Positions 9,721 to 20,499 of a DNA stretch of 64,000 nucleotides are shown in pieces; within the stretch, counting starts at the first letter, position 1; each line of letters starts with the position of its first letter. Under the pieces are notes generated by a model, which saw nothing but the letters and a program-made list of their open reading frames with translations, did not search any database and was not told the origin of the DNA. The position numbers and the translations under genes were made by a program. Source of the stretch: Dactylis glomerata (lineage: Eukaryota > Streptophyta > Magnoliopsida > Poales > Poaceae); contig QXEO01001868.1 of NCBI GenBank assembly GCA_007115705.1, forward strand, positions 62,001 to 126,000. The letters are read 5' to 3'.

Positions 9721-12700
9721 ATGGACGGTCAAAATGACCCACGCCACCCTGAAGAATTCTTATTTGGCATGATACGTGAGAATGTATATGTGCATCAAGA
9801 AGGTGCCGATCGAGAAGACCCCGGAGTAGCCGGCCGAGAAGGAGTCGGCCGAGAAGGTGCCGGAGAAGCTGAACTTGAAGAAGATGTTTCGTCGTTTCTT
9901 AACCCTTCCGATGATGGAATCGAGATAGAAACGTTTGACGACGAAGGGCAAACAAACACCGATGCCAAACGACAATTGCAAACAAACGCCGATGGCGAGG
10001 TATATAGATTTAGCTTTTGGTGATACGAAGGGAATATGCATATATGTATTAACGACTCTTTCTTTTTTCAGCCCTCCGGATCGAGCAAATCGTATTCTAA
10101 ACGAGGTCCGAGCCAAAAGTTGAGTGCGAATCAGAAGCTGACCATCGATGTAGTATCTCCAGATGGCAAACCGTTGGAGCCAAAATAGCACGCAACAAAA
10201 TTTATAAATCAATGCGGAGTGATTGTTAGGGACATGATCCCGATCACGGTTCAAGAATGGCACGAGCCAAAGAAGGCACGTCTTGGAGCTACTTTTGTGA
10301 ACAAAAGATCCAAGAAAGACCTTTGGAGGAAGCTCATGGAAAATTTCATTCTACCTCTGGAGTACTCCAAGAAGGATGATGATGGTAATGAAATTCCGGG
10401 TGGACGTGAAAGGAGAAGGAGAGTTAAACAGTACGCTCTCAAGAAGATGGCTGAAGCATTCCGGGGCTTCAAGAAAATGTTATACGCGAAGTTTATCGCG
10501 AAAAAGAAAACTCCAGTGTTCGAAGGAGCATACAAGAAGTTGAGACAACAGTGGCCTAAATTTGTGGCATTCAAGGCATCTGAGAGAGCCAAGGAAATGT
10601 CGGAAAAAATAAGAAAAATGCTGAAAAGAAGGAACATCACCATATTTTGGGGCCAGGCGGCTACGTGAGAGCAGTGCCCAAGTGGGAATCTATGGAGAAT
10701 GAATTGAGGAATAGAGGAATCACTCCTGGTACAGAGGGATGGCCCGAAAGGGCCAAGCACTGGTGGTACGGACATGGAGGATCGTTAGACCCGGCAATAG
10801 GGGAGTGTGTTCATCGGAAACAGACCTTTACTCCCACAGTAAAACTTGTTAAGGCAATGGAGGATGCTCAAGCGGGATTGATCCGTGTCGACCGAGAGAA
10901 CGACGAGCTGACACACGCCCTCGGGAATCCAGAACACACAGGACGAATAAGAGGCAAAGGCGCCGGTGTTCCATGGAAGGAAGGGTTTTCTCAGCACGAA
11001 GATCCGTACGGTTACAAAAGCCGTAAGAGAAAGAAGGATCGGAAAGCAGATCGGATCGGCAAGGTAGAACGTGAATTAGCCGACATGAAGAGTATGATAC
11101 ATCAACTTAGCCAGGGAGGCGGATCTCGGCTGCAGGAAGATCCAGCATTGGATCTTAATAGTCAGCGGGGAAGCAGCGTGGCTTCCACGGAGGTCCCAGC
11201 TGATGAGCATGAAGCACCGGGGTCTCGCTACCCCATGGATGATGTTAGGGAGATGACAAATTGTGAGCTACATCTGCCAGTGAAGAACATGACCTTGAAG
11301 GTGGCGAGCGGCGACGCTTTACCTTGTCTACCTGAAGCACTCCACCATGGGAACCCGATACCAGCTGGCTATGCTCGTGTCTCGGTGCTTGACATAGTCA
11401 GCTCGTTCGAGGACCTAGAGCTTGATTTTGCTACACCTGAAGGGGATCGGAGACTTGGAGATGTCAAGCGCCAAATCGTTTTATGGCAAAAGAAATACAT
11501 CAAGTTTCCAGGCTTAGCGCCAAGGCCACCGACTCCGAGGAATCCAAGTCCACCCTCCCCCGGTGAACGTCGTCCACCTACGCCGCCCCCGAGTCCACCT
11601 CGGGAGCCGCGTCAGCCGATGCCACCCCCGAGTCCACCTCCAGCGCCGCGTCAGCCGACGCCACCCCCGAGTCCACCTCGGGCGACGCGTCAGCCGACGC
11701 CGCCCCCTAGTGCACCTCCCGCGCATCAGCCAACGCCGTCCCCCAGTGCACCTCCCGCACGTCAGCCAACGCCATCCCCCAGTGCACCTCCAGCGCGTCA
11801 GGCGAAGCCGCCCCCCAATACTACTCAGACGGGGGAAAAGCGGAGCAGGTCCGCTATGGTTAGTACTACTGATAAGGTAGTACATAAGACCACGAAGATA
11901 CCAGAGCCATCGCTAAAGCCTCTTCCCAAGAGAGCTTATGACCGGACTCCCGAGGAAAACGAGGCGATAGTACGCGCCGAAGTGAAGGCATTTTTTGCAC
12001 CGAAAGTGCCTGAGCCCAAGCCGACATACACGGAGAAACAAAAGGACTGGGCTTATGGTATGCTTACTGCAGAGCCCCAATATAAGATGAATCAGCCATC
12101 AGACTATAAACGCGAAATTGAAAGACAAAGTGACTTGGCCAAGGCAAAAAGAAGCGGGAAAGAAATTCCCCAGCTTGGAGAACAGAAGAATCAATCGGTC
12201 GCCCCGCTCATAGTCGGCCCCCTCGATATCGATACGTCCTTCAGAGCCGATTTAGAAGAGGACCGATTGTTATTGGACCCCAGAGTAGTAGCAGTTGCAC
12301 AACTATTGGGTTTAACTGTAAGGGAGGCAAAAGAGAACGCAGACATGTTGAATGTGCCTCTTCTAGTTATGTTAGGCCTTGAAGAAGCGCCAGTGGGAGA
12401 GGTAGTAGAGCAATATGTACTGGGGGGGGGCTCTGATCAAGCCTGAGGAGGAACGCGGTCTATCAACACATATGTGAAATCTGCTCGGCTGGTACAAGGT
12501 GCATATACAAAAAAAGGACTTCAAACGTTTTATCCTCTTGGACGTTAGAGAGGAGCATTACTTCAAAAGATACATGTTACATATTCCAATGGACGAATTG
12601 TTTCACATATTCAATCAGCGCGATCTCGACAAGTCTACCATCAGTTGCTATTGTCTGTAAGTGATTTATATTCAAGTATCTAGCTAAGCTCATTCATTGC

Positions 12701-13275
12701 CTATATATCTTAATTAACTATATGATTTTTGTATGCTATTATGCAGATTTAAGATGTTTGAATGCAAAAAAAAGGGAATCCATGACGTTGGGTTCATTGA
12801 CCCATATATCATTAATGAAAGGATGTTAAAAGATCACCCCAGAGACGTGGAGAAGGACCTCTTCAGATTTTTTGTCAAGCAAAGTCTTAAAAGAGAACTT
12901 CTATTTCCTTACAACTTCAAGTGAGTGTTTCTATCTTCTAGACACTCTTTTTTGCTTACTCGATGTTAAGTGTAATTGATGAGTTATGCATGCATGTCTG
13001 CAGTTACCACTGGATTCTGCTAAAGATTCAATTGGACACATCAACTGTTCATATCTTGGACTCATTGGATAAGCCCGACGTCCTGATTAGCGACATGAAA
13101 GAAATGCTGCAAAAGTAATTTCAATCATTACCCGACTATATCAGCTCCTTTCATTAATTTCCTGATATCAAGTATTTAATAACTCATTTGCTCATTTTCT
13201 TTGCCCTGTAGCGTTTGGACACGTTTCAGAAGGTCGGTAATAGGTGAATTCAAAGAACAGCTAACTGTAATTTAG
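9721..13275 (+). pseudogene. Second CACTA gene, Pro-rich with truncated Ulp1-like end
   Basis: Five exons with consistent GT-AG borders and phases: 9721-9999, 10072-12656, 12747-12920, 13004-13114, 13212-13275. The first parts contain an acidic N-terminus and a basic region (EWHEPKKARLGATFVNKRSK, KHWWYGHGG). An extensin-like Pro/Ser region follows (about 11520-11820), then a C-terminus like C48/Ulp1 proteases (NYHWILLKIQLD and VHILDSLDKPD, supplying the His and Asp). Lesions are TAG 10186-10188, one missing A in the run 10604-10609, a frameshift in the G run 12422-12430, and TGA 12475-12477. The frame ends at TAG 13273-13275 before the region where family members carry the catalytic Cys (CGYY-type motif), so the protease part is also truncated. 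This second-gene type is common in grass CACTA elements; its exact role is unknown. Confidence 0.85.
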
Positions 13276-13519
13276 TGATCTCCGTGTAACTTAGTTTGTT
13301 TTGAAACTTGTTTGAAAAATAGTTGTACATACACTTGTTTGAAATTGTAGTATATACAGTCGCAAGACATCGTATAATATTATGTATGCATGCACCAACG
13401 TGTAATGTGTATGTACTAGTCGTAGAATATAAGTACGGAAACTTGTTTGAAATTAAAATGAACCCTAATTAAGCATAAACCCTAAACCTATAATCTGAAA
13501 CAGCAATAAAATTAAAAAC

Positions 13520-13740
13520 AAAAATAGAACACTTTAGTCTCGGTTTTCATTACGAACCGGGACTAAAGGTCCCCGAGACGGCGCTCCTAGCCATGCCCAC
13601 GTGGACGGCCATTAGTCCCGGTTCGTTTGCAACCGGGACTAAAGGCTGAGAGCCTTTAATCGCGCTTTGCTAGTCCCGGTTTGGAAACCGGGACTAAAGG
13701 CCGTTACAGACCGGGATTAATGGCCCTTTTTCCACCAGTG
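13520..13740. repeat. Right subterminal repeats of CACTA element
   Basis: Several TTTAGTCCCGG / CCGGGACTAAA copies in both orientations, mirroring the left end and closing with the terminal sequence ending CCACCAGTG. The target duplication AGC follows at 13741-13743. Confidence 0.85.
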
Positions 13741-13743
13741 AGC

Positions 13744-14340
13744 TAAACCATTGCACACCGCGGAAAGTAAGAATAGCATATGTAAGGTCATGTTCCTAAC
13801 AAAGTAACAACAGTGGCCGAGCCAATATGTCACATCTAATGGAAAAATTGGAGTTTGTGTTTTCGAGAAAGAGACTCGAGCTGTTAGGATTTAATACATG
13901 AAAGGAGGGAGGTGTTGGTTGACCTGTTAGTTTTGACAGGAATAAAGAAAAGGACAGAAAAGGCAGATAAAAGTCCAGTCAATATAAACATTAAGGAGGC
14001 CCACGAACCAACGATCGTTACCTCCTCGTACGCAACTAACGCGCCCTGATCGGGGGCACCAAAACAACTCGATGGTTTGGTCCCCTATCGCCTGCGCCAT
14101 ATTAAAGGGGGAAGCCTGGCAGCAATCTGATCTACCAGTTCACGATCTGCCATAGCTGCTTCCCCACACCTCTAAAACCCTACCGATCTAGGGAGGCACA
14201 GTAGCGACGGGAAGGCCAGCCTACATTCCTCCCTGCACCACGCCTGCATCAAGCAGGCGACGATGGCAGCTCCAGGCATGAGTAATGTTTCCCCATGCCC
14301 CTCTATCTAATTAACGTTGATCTGGTGTTCTACTTGCTGG
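13744..14340 (+). other. Gene-poor DNA with a possible 5' gene end
   Basis: About 14100-14310 looks like a gene leader. ATATTAAAGG could serve as TATA at 14099-14108. TCTAAAACCCTACCGATCTA resembles cereal 5' UTRs. The sequence ATGGCAGCTCCAGGCATGAG near 14262 could be a first exon. No downstream exon was found before repeats begin, so this is at most a truncated gene start. Confidence 0.2.
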
Positions 14341-14352
14341 CAATTGTTGTTT

Positions 14353-14402
14353 TGTAAAATATGAACAAATGTAAAATATGAACAAATGTAAAATATGAAC
14401 AA
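14353..14402. repeat. 17-bp tandem repeat, three copies
   Basis: Three direct copies of GTAAAATATGAACAAAT, the last one ending in a variant. Confidence 0.9.
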
Positions 14403-14859
14403 TTTTACGTTCAAAAAAGTTCAAAATAAACCGCTTCTAGCAGACAGAAACCGAAAAACCGTGAAAACCGCACAGAAAAACCAGAACTCACAAACCAGAA
14501 AAACTGTTGGGTGCGCGCAAACAGGCCGCGGCCCATAGACCTCTGCTCGCGGGCGGAGCTTGTTAATGCCCGCCTGCGGGCGGAGCATAGGATTTCCCGG
14601 GCTAACCCACGTCAAACCCAATTAAAACACGGCTGCCGAACAAGGCCTGAGGCGAATCCTTGGTGGGCCGGCCCACGTAGCTGCTCAGTTGTTGGGGCTT
14701 GAAAAAAGTAAGGCGCTGAATGCTACTGGGCTGGCCCGCTTCGAAAGTAGCGATTAGAGGGGTACGCGTCGGCTCGTAACCGACGCAAAAGGCGTCAAAT
14801 AGAAATCACCGAGGGGAACAGAGAGAGAAGAAGCAGTGCGCGGCCGGCCCATGGGACGG

Positions 14860-15243
14860 AAAATACAAAAAAGCCCGGCACGGCTACTGTTCCGGGGCAG
14901 CCCGATGGCCCGAAAGCACTGCGGGCCTGTTAAGCACGACGTGGCCTTATTTGGCCCATCGGACTTTTTTTCGCTTATTTTAGCTGTTTTGGCTTCAAAA
15001 AATTATAAAAAATTAAGAAAAGCGTAAATAAATCAATATGCAGCCACACATGCTCCCTCTCCCCATTCAAAATTTCTAGTTTTCAACTCCCTCTCAACCG
15101 TTTTTTTGGGCTTTTTCGTGCCGTGCCGGGCTGGGCCCGTGCTGGGCTTGGCCCAAAATTTATCGGGCCGGGCTCGTGCTAGCCCACGGGTCAAGTTTCT
15201 AAAAAAAACCCAGCCCGTTATAGGCCTCGTGCCGGGTCGGGCC
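14860..15243. mobile_element. GC-rich foldback remnant
   Basis: CAAAAAAGCCCGGCACGGC near 14868 faces GCCGTGCCGGGC near 15119, and many GGCCCG/CGGGCC motifs lie between and beyond. The layout resembles degenerate non-autonomous hAT or foldback elements of grasses, but no target duplication was found. The right part ends where the CACTA fragment begins. Confidence 0.35.
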
Positions 15244-16041
15244 TGATGTCATCAACGACATGGAGAAGGAGATGGACGCATATATCACAGAATGCGGGCG
15301 GGAAGTAAATCTCGAGCTCACATAGTATCACCACGATCTCATCCTGTAGCATCTTGAGCTGCCTCACGCCGATCGACTTCCTGGTGATAACGTCAAAGAA
15401 GTTGCAAAGGCCAAACAGCGTATCACGGACGTGCTCGTCCATTATCCCTCGGATCGCAACGGGAAGGTAGGTCAAGAGGGCACACAACTTTCTTGGCGTC
15501 CTCGATACTACTTGGCAATGTGTTCCCCTCTGGGAGACAATCGTGCCAGAATTTCATGTTCTTGCTGAAGCTGGAATCGGTCCATTTGTTCTGCGTCTTC
15601 ATCTGCAGACAATCAAGCGTTACATGCAAGCGCGTATCCTGCGGACGGCACCCAGGAAATATCGGAGTCATCCCGTCTGTCTCCATTTGCGCCAGCTTGG
15701 CTCTCTCTCTGGCTGCAGCTCTGTCGTTGCTCGTCTCATGGAGGAGCAGAATCTTCTTCTTCATCATGATCTTCTCCGCCGGCAACTTCTACTTCATGAT
15801 GATCTTCTCCGCCGACTTCTTCATGATGATATTCTCCACCGACATGTGGTGCTTCGTCATCTCGCTCGCCACCATGGTCTTCATGCGCACCATTTGTTGG
15901 GGCCGGCCGCGCCTGGTTGTCCTGCATGAAACCGCGCCTCAGCAGGTGCTCCTCCAGTTGTCCGGAATCAGGGTTGATCCAGCGATCGAGTTTGCATGAT
16001 CGACACGGACATCTTATCTGGCGCCTATTGTTCCGAATCAT
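15244..16041 (-). pseudogene. TNP2 transposase remnant with large internal deletion
   Basis: Three minus-strand segments can be read. The first, from 16041, is a Transpos_assoc-like N-terminus (RQIRCPCRSCKLDRW, LLRRGFM). It continues through acidic repeats into a part with WTDSSFSKNMKFWHDCLP and AKKVVCPLDLP. The third has the DUF4218-like segment CDICVHLLLHVVDD with CALLTYLPVAIRGIM. The whole TNP2 catalytic core between the second and third parts is missing, and the frames are not continuous. It is clearly non-functional and belongs to a different CACTA lineage than the gene at 3001. Confidence 0.8.
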
Positions 16042-16097
16042 GTCCTCCTTCGCGTCTTTCTTGTATCTACTAATTCGAGTGGAACTCGCCTATTCCA

Positions 16098-16345
16098 CTA
16101 ATTCTGTGGCGCACCAGAGCAGATGCGCCACAGAATTTACTAATTTTGTGGCGCAGGAGGTCTGGTGCGCCACAGAATTAGTGGAACCAATGATTGGGGC
16201 TGGCAGGGAGTGGGGCCCACCAAAATTCGGTGGCGCATGACATTCTGGTGCGCCACAGAAATGTTGTATTTTTGTGGCGCACCACGCCAGGTGCGCCACA
16301 GAATTATTTTCTGTGGCACACTGCTGGCTAGTGCGCCACAGAATT
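16098..16345. repeat. Subterminal repeats of the second CACTA fragment
   Basis: Eight or so copies of TGTGGCGCA or its complement TGCGCCACA, arranged as inverted pairs with spacers of 10-35 nt. Confidence 0.85.
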
Positions 16346-16377
16346 GCATCCCACCTATAAGAGTTTTCCTACTAGTG

Positions 16378-18071
16378 CGTTCGGAGAGAGCTCAAACCTT
16401 TGCATACTTGGCATTATCTTTCTTGGTTCTTATTTGGGTTTTATCCAAATGATGTTTAGAGCTTGTGGTTAGTTCCATGACAAGCTCTAGCTCATCAAAA
16501 ACGGATTTCGCATGAAACTCTTATTGCGTTTTTGATGTTTGGAGGTTTTACCGGTTTGTCTTTATAGAGAGGTCAAAACTTTCTTCATTTGGTTTTACCC
16601 TCCTTGGTTGGACTATGATGTTTCTATGCATAGACTAGTAGAGCTCGTTGTTGTGATTCCAACGAGCTAAAGATCATCAAAAACGGAGTCCGGATGCTCA
16701 AGTTATGATCGTTTTGGTTTCAGCTGTTTCTGCCTTTTCCAGGGCCGGAGACTCCGGACTCGGAAGGCCGGAGACTCCGGACCAAAATGTGTTTTCGCCG
16801 ATTTTCGTCCGGAGTTTTGGCCCGGAACCTCCGGGTACTTTTCCAGGTCAAAGTCTCCGGCCCCTAGGGACCGGAGACTCCGGCCCAAGTCTCCGGACCT
16901 CAAAAACTCGAGGTGTCGCTCAGCGCAGAGATGGGGGCGGAGGCTTTTTAGCCCCTGCCCGGAGTCTCCGCCCTCCTAAGGCCGGAGACTCCGGGGAAAG
17001 TGGCCTGCAACGGCTATTTTCGTGGGGAGACCTATAAAAGGCCCCCTTCTTCCTCCTTGGGCTGGTGGCTACTCCTTCTCTCTCTCCTCCATTGTTGACC
17101 TTGAGTAGCTTGCTCTCCCTCTCCATTCCTCCCATGTTTCTTGCATCATTTTGAGGGAAAAGTGAGAGGAGATCTAGATCTATCTTTCCACCAATCAATA
17201 TCCTCTCTAAGTGAGGGGAACCTTGTGGATTTGGATTTTGGAGTTCTTGGTGATTCTCCTCCTTTGTTCATCCTCTCTTATTCCCCATAAGCATTAGTTG
17301 CTTTGTTGGAATTTGAGAGTGAAGGATTTGAGCACTTGTGTTCTTGCCATTGCATTGGTTGCATCGGTTTGAGTTCTCCTCGGAGATTCGGTGGTGAAAG
17401 CAAGAAGCTTATTTCCTCTTGGGTTCTTGGAACCCTAGACGGCTTAGTGGATTTCTTTGGGAGCTCCAATTAGGTTGTGGAGATCTTTCCAAGCTTTGTG
17501 GTGCCTCCGTGGCGATTATTGGGAGCCTCCAATTGAGTTGTGGAGTGTGCCCCAATCTTAGTGGCTTTGTGGATTTGGGAGCCTCCAATTAAGTTGTGGA
17601 GTTGCCCCAAGCTTTGTGCGGGTTTGGTGACCGCCCTCAAGGGTCCCATAGTGGATCGGGTCTTCCATCTTGGTGGGAGGGCTCGAGGAGATTATGGTGA
17701 GCCTCCGTGGCGTTTGGGGAGCCTTGTGCCTCCACACCGCTCCAATGGAGATTAGCACCCGCAAGGGTATGAACTTCGGGATACATCATTGTCTCCGCGA
17801 GCCTCGGTTATTTCTATACCCGAGTTCCTTTACTTATGCAATTTACTTTGTGATAGCCATCGTGATTGAAGTCTTATATATCTTGCTATCACATAGTTGC
17901 TTATCTTGTTTAGCATAAGTTGTTGGTGCACATAGGTAAGCCTAGTTTATTTAGGTTTTGTATGCTTGGCAAATTAAACGTTAGTTTTATTCCGCTTTTG
18001 TCAAGCCACTCGTAAAAGTTTTAAATCGCCTATTCACCCCCCCCCCTCTAGGCGACATCCGTGTCCTTTCA
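16378..18071 (+). repeat. Truncated 5' LTR of Copia-type element
   Basis: It corresponds to 32113-33808 of the 3' LTR and lacks about the first 640 bp. The break coincides exactly with the terminal base of the CACTA fragment. Its end CTTTCA is followed by the primer binding site. Confidence 0.9.
16740..17039 (+). promoter_or_regulatory. LTR promoter with GGAGACTCCGG repeats and TATA box
   Basis: Around eight copies of CCGGAGACTCCGG or its complement lie between 16740 and 16995, ahead of TATAAAA at 17033-17039. The 3' LTR keeps the same layout (TATAAAA at 32768-32774). The repeats are positioned like U3 activator sites; this is inference from position. Confidence 0.6.
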
Positions 18072-18073
18072 AT

Positions 18074-18085
18074 TGGTATCAGAGC
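18074..18085 (+). promoter_or_regulatory. Primer binding site, initiator-Met tRNA
   Basis: TGGTATCAGAGC, complementary to the 3' end of plant initiator methionine tRNA, two bases after the 5' LTR end. This is the standard primer site of Copia elements. Confidence 0.92.
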
Positions 18086-18126
18086 GAGGTCCCTCATTTT
18101 TAGGCTTCACCGCCTTGAGAGCAAAG

Positions 18127-20499
18127 ATGTCGGCTAGGGGATTAGTGCACAATGACACCTTTATATTTGATGGCACTAATTATGATATATGGAAAATTTG
18201 CATGCTTAATCATTTTCATGATATGGACCCAAATATAGAGAGAATTTTAGATATGGGTTTCTCTCCTCCTAAGGATTCCCAAAGTCTATCTTTAGAGGAG
18301 AAGAGAAACTCTTATCTTAATTCTCGAGCTTCTAATGTGCTTATTGATTTTGTGAGCAATGCAGTTATTCTTGCAATCATGCCTTTCCGTAGTGCTCATG
18401 AGTTTTGGACAAAGATTCAAGACAAATATGATATGTCCAACAAGATTGAGGATGATCGTATTCCCTCCACTTCTGGTCGTGATGAACTCTCTTCCACTTC
18501 ACCAAAGTGTAGCAAGACACAAGGTAACTCTATGGTGAGTGGTGATGGAAATTGCAATGTTGATAGTGAGCTTACTTATGATGATCATTCATCTCTATCT
18601 CATCTCCATGCTTCATCTTTGGAGTTAAACACTTCTAGCACCTTAAATGCTTTACATGCTTGTGTTGATAGTCCTTGCATATCATGTGCAAGTTGCATGA
18701 ATAAATCTCATGATGATATGCTTGATTTGTCTTGTTTCCATGATATAATTATATCTACTTCCTCTAGTTGTTGTGTGTCTAACAATGTAGAGGAAAACAA
18801 TTATTCCATGGGCCAAGACAAGATTTTAATTAGAGCTTCAAGTGATTCTTCTTCATCATCTCTTGGTTCCCACATGTGCCTTATGGCTAGGTCTTCAAAG
18901 GTAACTCCTACTTTGGAACCCAATATATCTAGTGATGATGATGAGGATAATGAAGAAGAGGATGATGATCTTGCTTCTTTATTTGAGAAGAGTGAAATGT
19001 TTTTTCATGCTATTCGTAAGAATAAAATTGCTTGCTCTTACTTCTATAAGATTTTGGATATTGCCACCGAGAGCAATAAAATTATTGAGGAGCATGAGAA
19101 TACCATTTTTAAATTGCAAGGTCATGCCCGTGATTATGCGGATGAGATCGCGGATCTAAAAGAAGCTCTAGAAGAAGAACAAACCACCAAGGAATCTCTT
19201 GAGGAGACCTTTACTTTAGAATTATCTAAAATGAAGAAATCCTATGATAGAACTCTTGTGGTGGCAAATGATTTTGAAACTAAATATGAAGAGCTTGTAG
19301 TTACTTATGCTAAACTCCTTGAGAATGTTGTTCTTAAAAATGACTCTAGGGTTATTTCAAGTGAGCCCATCATTCTCACCGAGTCGCATGAGCAACTTAA
19401 AGCTTCAAATTCAAATGAGCTTACTAAATTGCCTTCTCCACTTTCCATTAGTGATGATGCTTGTGCTACTAACTCTACTTCTTGTGAAGCATCCATCTTG
19501 AAGGAGAATGTTGAGCTAAGGGCTCAACTTGATATGCTAACTAGCAATTATGGGAAATTGGAAGAAAAACATGGAAAGCTCTCTAGCTCCCATGAGGATC
19601 TTCTAGCTTCCCATGATAGGCTAAAATTAGCTCATGAGGCTATTATGTCAAAGGTAACATCTAGTGAGCCTCATGTGGACATCTGCACTACTTCTCAAAA
19701 TGCCATATTGCCTTGTGCTAGTCCTAGTAATTCATCCACTCATAACATTGCTATATCTTGTGATGAATTACTTTCCTTTCCTTGTTGCTCTAATAATGAA
19801 GCTTCTACTTCCTCTAGTACTTGTGTTGTTACTAACCATGTAGAGGAAATCGAAGAGCTCAAGGCCCAAGTCTCTTCTTTAAAGAAAGACTTGGTAAAGA
19901 GTCATGAAGGGAAATCCAAACTCGACAATATGTTGAGTGTGCAAAAATCCCCCAATGACAAGAGTGGACTTGGGTTTATCTCTAACAACAACAAGAAGTC
20001 CACGGTTAACAAGAAGAAGAAGGGCCAAGGACAAGTCAAAGATCCGGCCAAGATTGTTTGCTTCAAGTGCAAAATTGAAGGGCACCATGTTAGATCTTAC
20101 CCTTTGAAGATGAAGGCACTAGTTGAGAAGCAACAAGGGAAGCGGCCTCAAGTTCAAGGCCATGCTCAACCTCGTGTTGAAGAAAGGTCACTTCCCAAGA
20201 AGAATCAAGCTAATGCTCCCATTGTGGAGAAATCAAGTGAGAAGAAGGTGAAGAAAAGAATATGCTACATATGCCGTGAAAAGGGTCATCAATCTTCTTC
20301 ATGCACTATGGGTAACTCATCCAACCCTATCATAATTGATGATGCTTATTCACTTTGCAAGGATAAGGTTGGCAATGTGTTTGCCAAATATGTTGGCACT
20401 CAAAGTGGTGTCAAGAAAAGAACCATTTGGGTTGCCAAGCCTATTGTGACTAACCTCTTAGGACCCAACTTGGTTGGGAACCAACAAGCCAAAACTTGA
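18127..20499 (+). CDS. Copia-type Gag polyprotein
   Basis: An intact 790-aa frame. ATG 18127 is preferred because the 22 codons before it overlap the LTR end and primer site. The N-terminus (HNDTFIFDGTNYDIWKICML ... FRSAHEFWTKIQDKYD) is a UBN2/Retrotran_gag-type capsid region. The middle is acidic and Ser-rich with predicted coiled-coil stretches. Two CCHC zinc knuckles lie near the end: CFKCKIEGHHVRSY, in which the final Cys is Tyr (TAC 20098-20100), and CYICREKGHQSSSC, which is complete. Gag packages the element RNA into particles in the cytoplasm. No pol follows, so reverse transcriptase and integrase would have to come from a related element. Confidence 0.85.
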   Translation: MSARGLVHNDTFIFDGTNYDIWKICMLNHFHDMDPNIERILDMGFSPPKDSQSLSLEEKRNSYLNSRASNVLIDFVSNAVILAIMPFRSAHEFWTKIQDKYDMSNKIEDDRIPSTSGRDELSSTSPKCSKTQGNSMVSGDGNCNVDSELTYDDHSSLSHLHASSLELNTSSTLNALHACVDSPCISCASCMNKSHDDMLDLSCFHDIIISTSSSCCVSNNVEENNYSMGQDKILIRASSDSSSSSLGSHMCLMARSSKVTPTLEPNISSDDDEDNEEEDDDLASLFEKSEMFFHAIRKNKIACSYFYKILDIATESNKIIEEHENTIFKLQGHARDYADEIADLKEALEEEQTTKESLEETFTLELSKMKKSYDRTLVVANDFETKYEELVVTYAKLLENVVLKNDSRVISSEPIILTESHEQLKASNSNELTKLPSPLSISDDACATNSTSCEASILKENVELRAQLDMLTSNYGKLEEKHGKLSSSHEDLLASHDRLKLAHEAIMSKVTSSEPHVDICTTSQNAILPCASPSNSSTHNIAISCDELLSFPCCSNNEASTSSSTCVVTNHVEEIEELKAQVSSLKKDLVKSHEGKSKLDNMLSVQKSPNDKSGLGFISNNNKKSTVNKKKKGQGQVKDPAKIVCFKCKIEGHHVRSYPLKMKALVEKQQGKRPQVQGHAQPRVEERSLPKKNQANAPIVEKSSEKKVKKRICYICREKGHQSSSCTMGNSSNPIIIDDAYSLCKDKVGNVFAKYVGTQSGVKKRTIWVAKPIVTNLLGPNLVGNQQAKT

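Larger units (their letters stand above)
2109..13740 (+). mobile_element. CACTA (En/Spm) DNA transposon, full length
   Basis: The left end reads CACTAGTGAAAAAAGAGGC and the right end reads as the reverse complement of CACTGGTGGAAAAAGGGCC. The element is flanked by a perfect 3-bp duplication AGC (2106-2108 and 13741-13743), the size made by CACTA transposases. Subterminal regions carry many TTTAGTCCCGG motifs in both orientations. Inside, in order, are a TNP2-type transposase gene (broken), a small antisense ORF, clusters of the same palindromic motifs, two repeat arrays, and a second gene with an Ulp1-like C-terminus (broken). The structure is complete at 11.6 kb but the element should not be able to move by itself. 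The family resembles Triticeae CACTA groups, but I do not assign a family name. Confidence 0.95.
15244..16377 (-). mobile_element. Deleted fragment of a second CACTA element
   Basis: Read on the minus strand, the element starts at 16377 with CACTAGTAGGAAAACTC and carries subterminal repeats of the type TCTGTGGCGCAC / GTGCGCCACAGA, different from those of the element at 2109. A transposase remnant follows. The other terminus is missing: homology stops near 15244 against the GC-rich foldback. On the right the next base (16378) is already inside a Copia LTR. Confidence 0.8.

Noticed and set aside
11514..11885. Antisense and alternative-frame ORFs rich in Arg/Trp/Pro over the Pro-rich part of the second CACTA gene
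   Set aside because: They mirror the repeat coding for the Pro/Ser tract in the true frame.
16705..17037. 110-aa frame in the Copia LTR, repeated at 32440
   Set aside because: It is produced by the GGAGACTCCGG repeats in the LTR promoter region.
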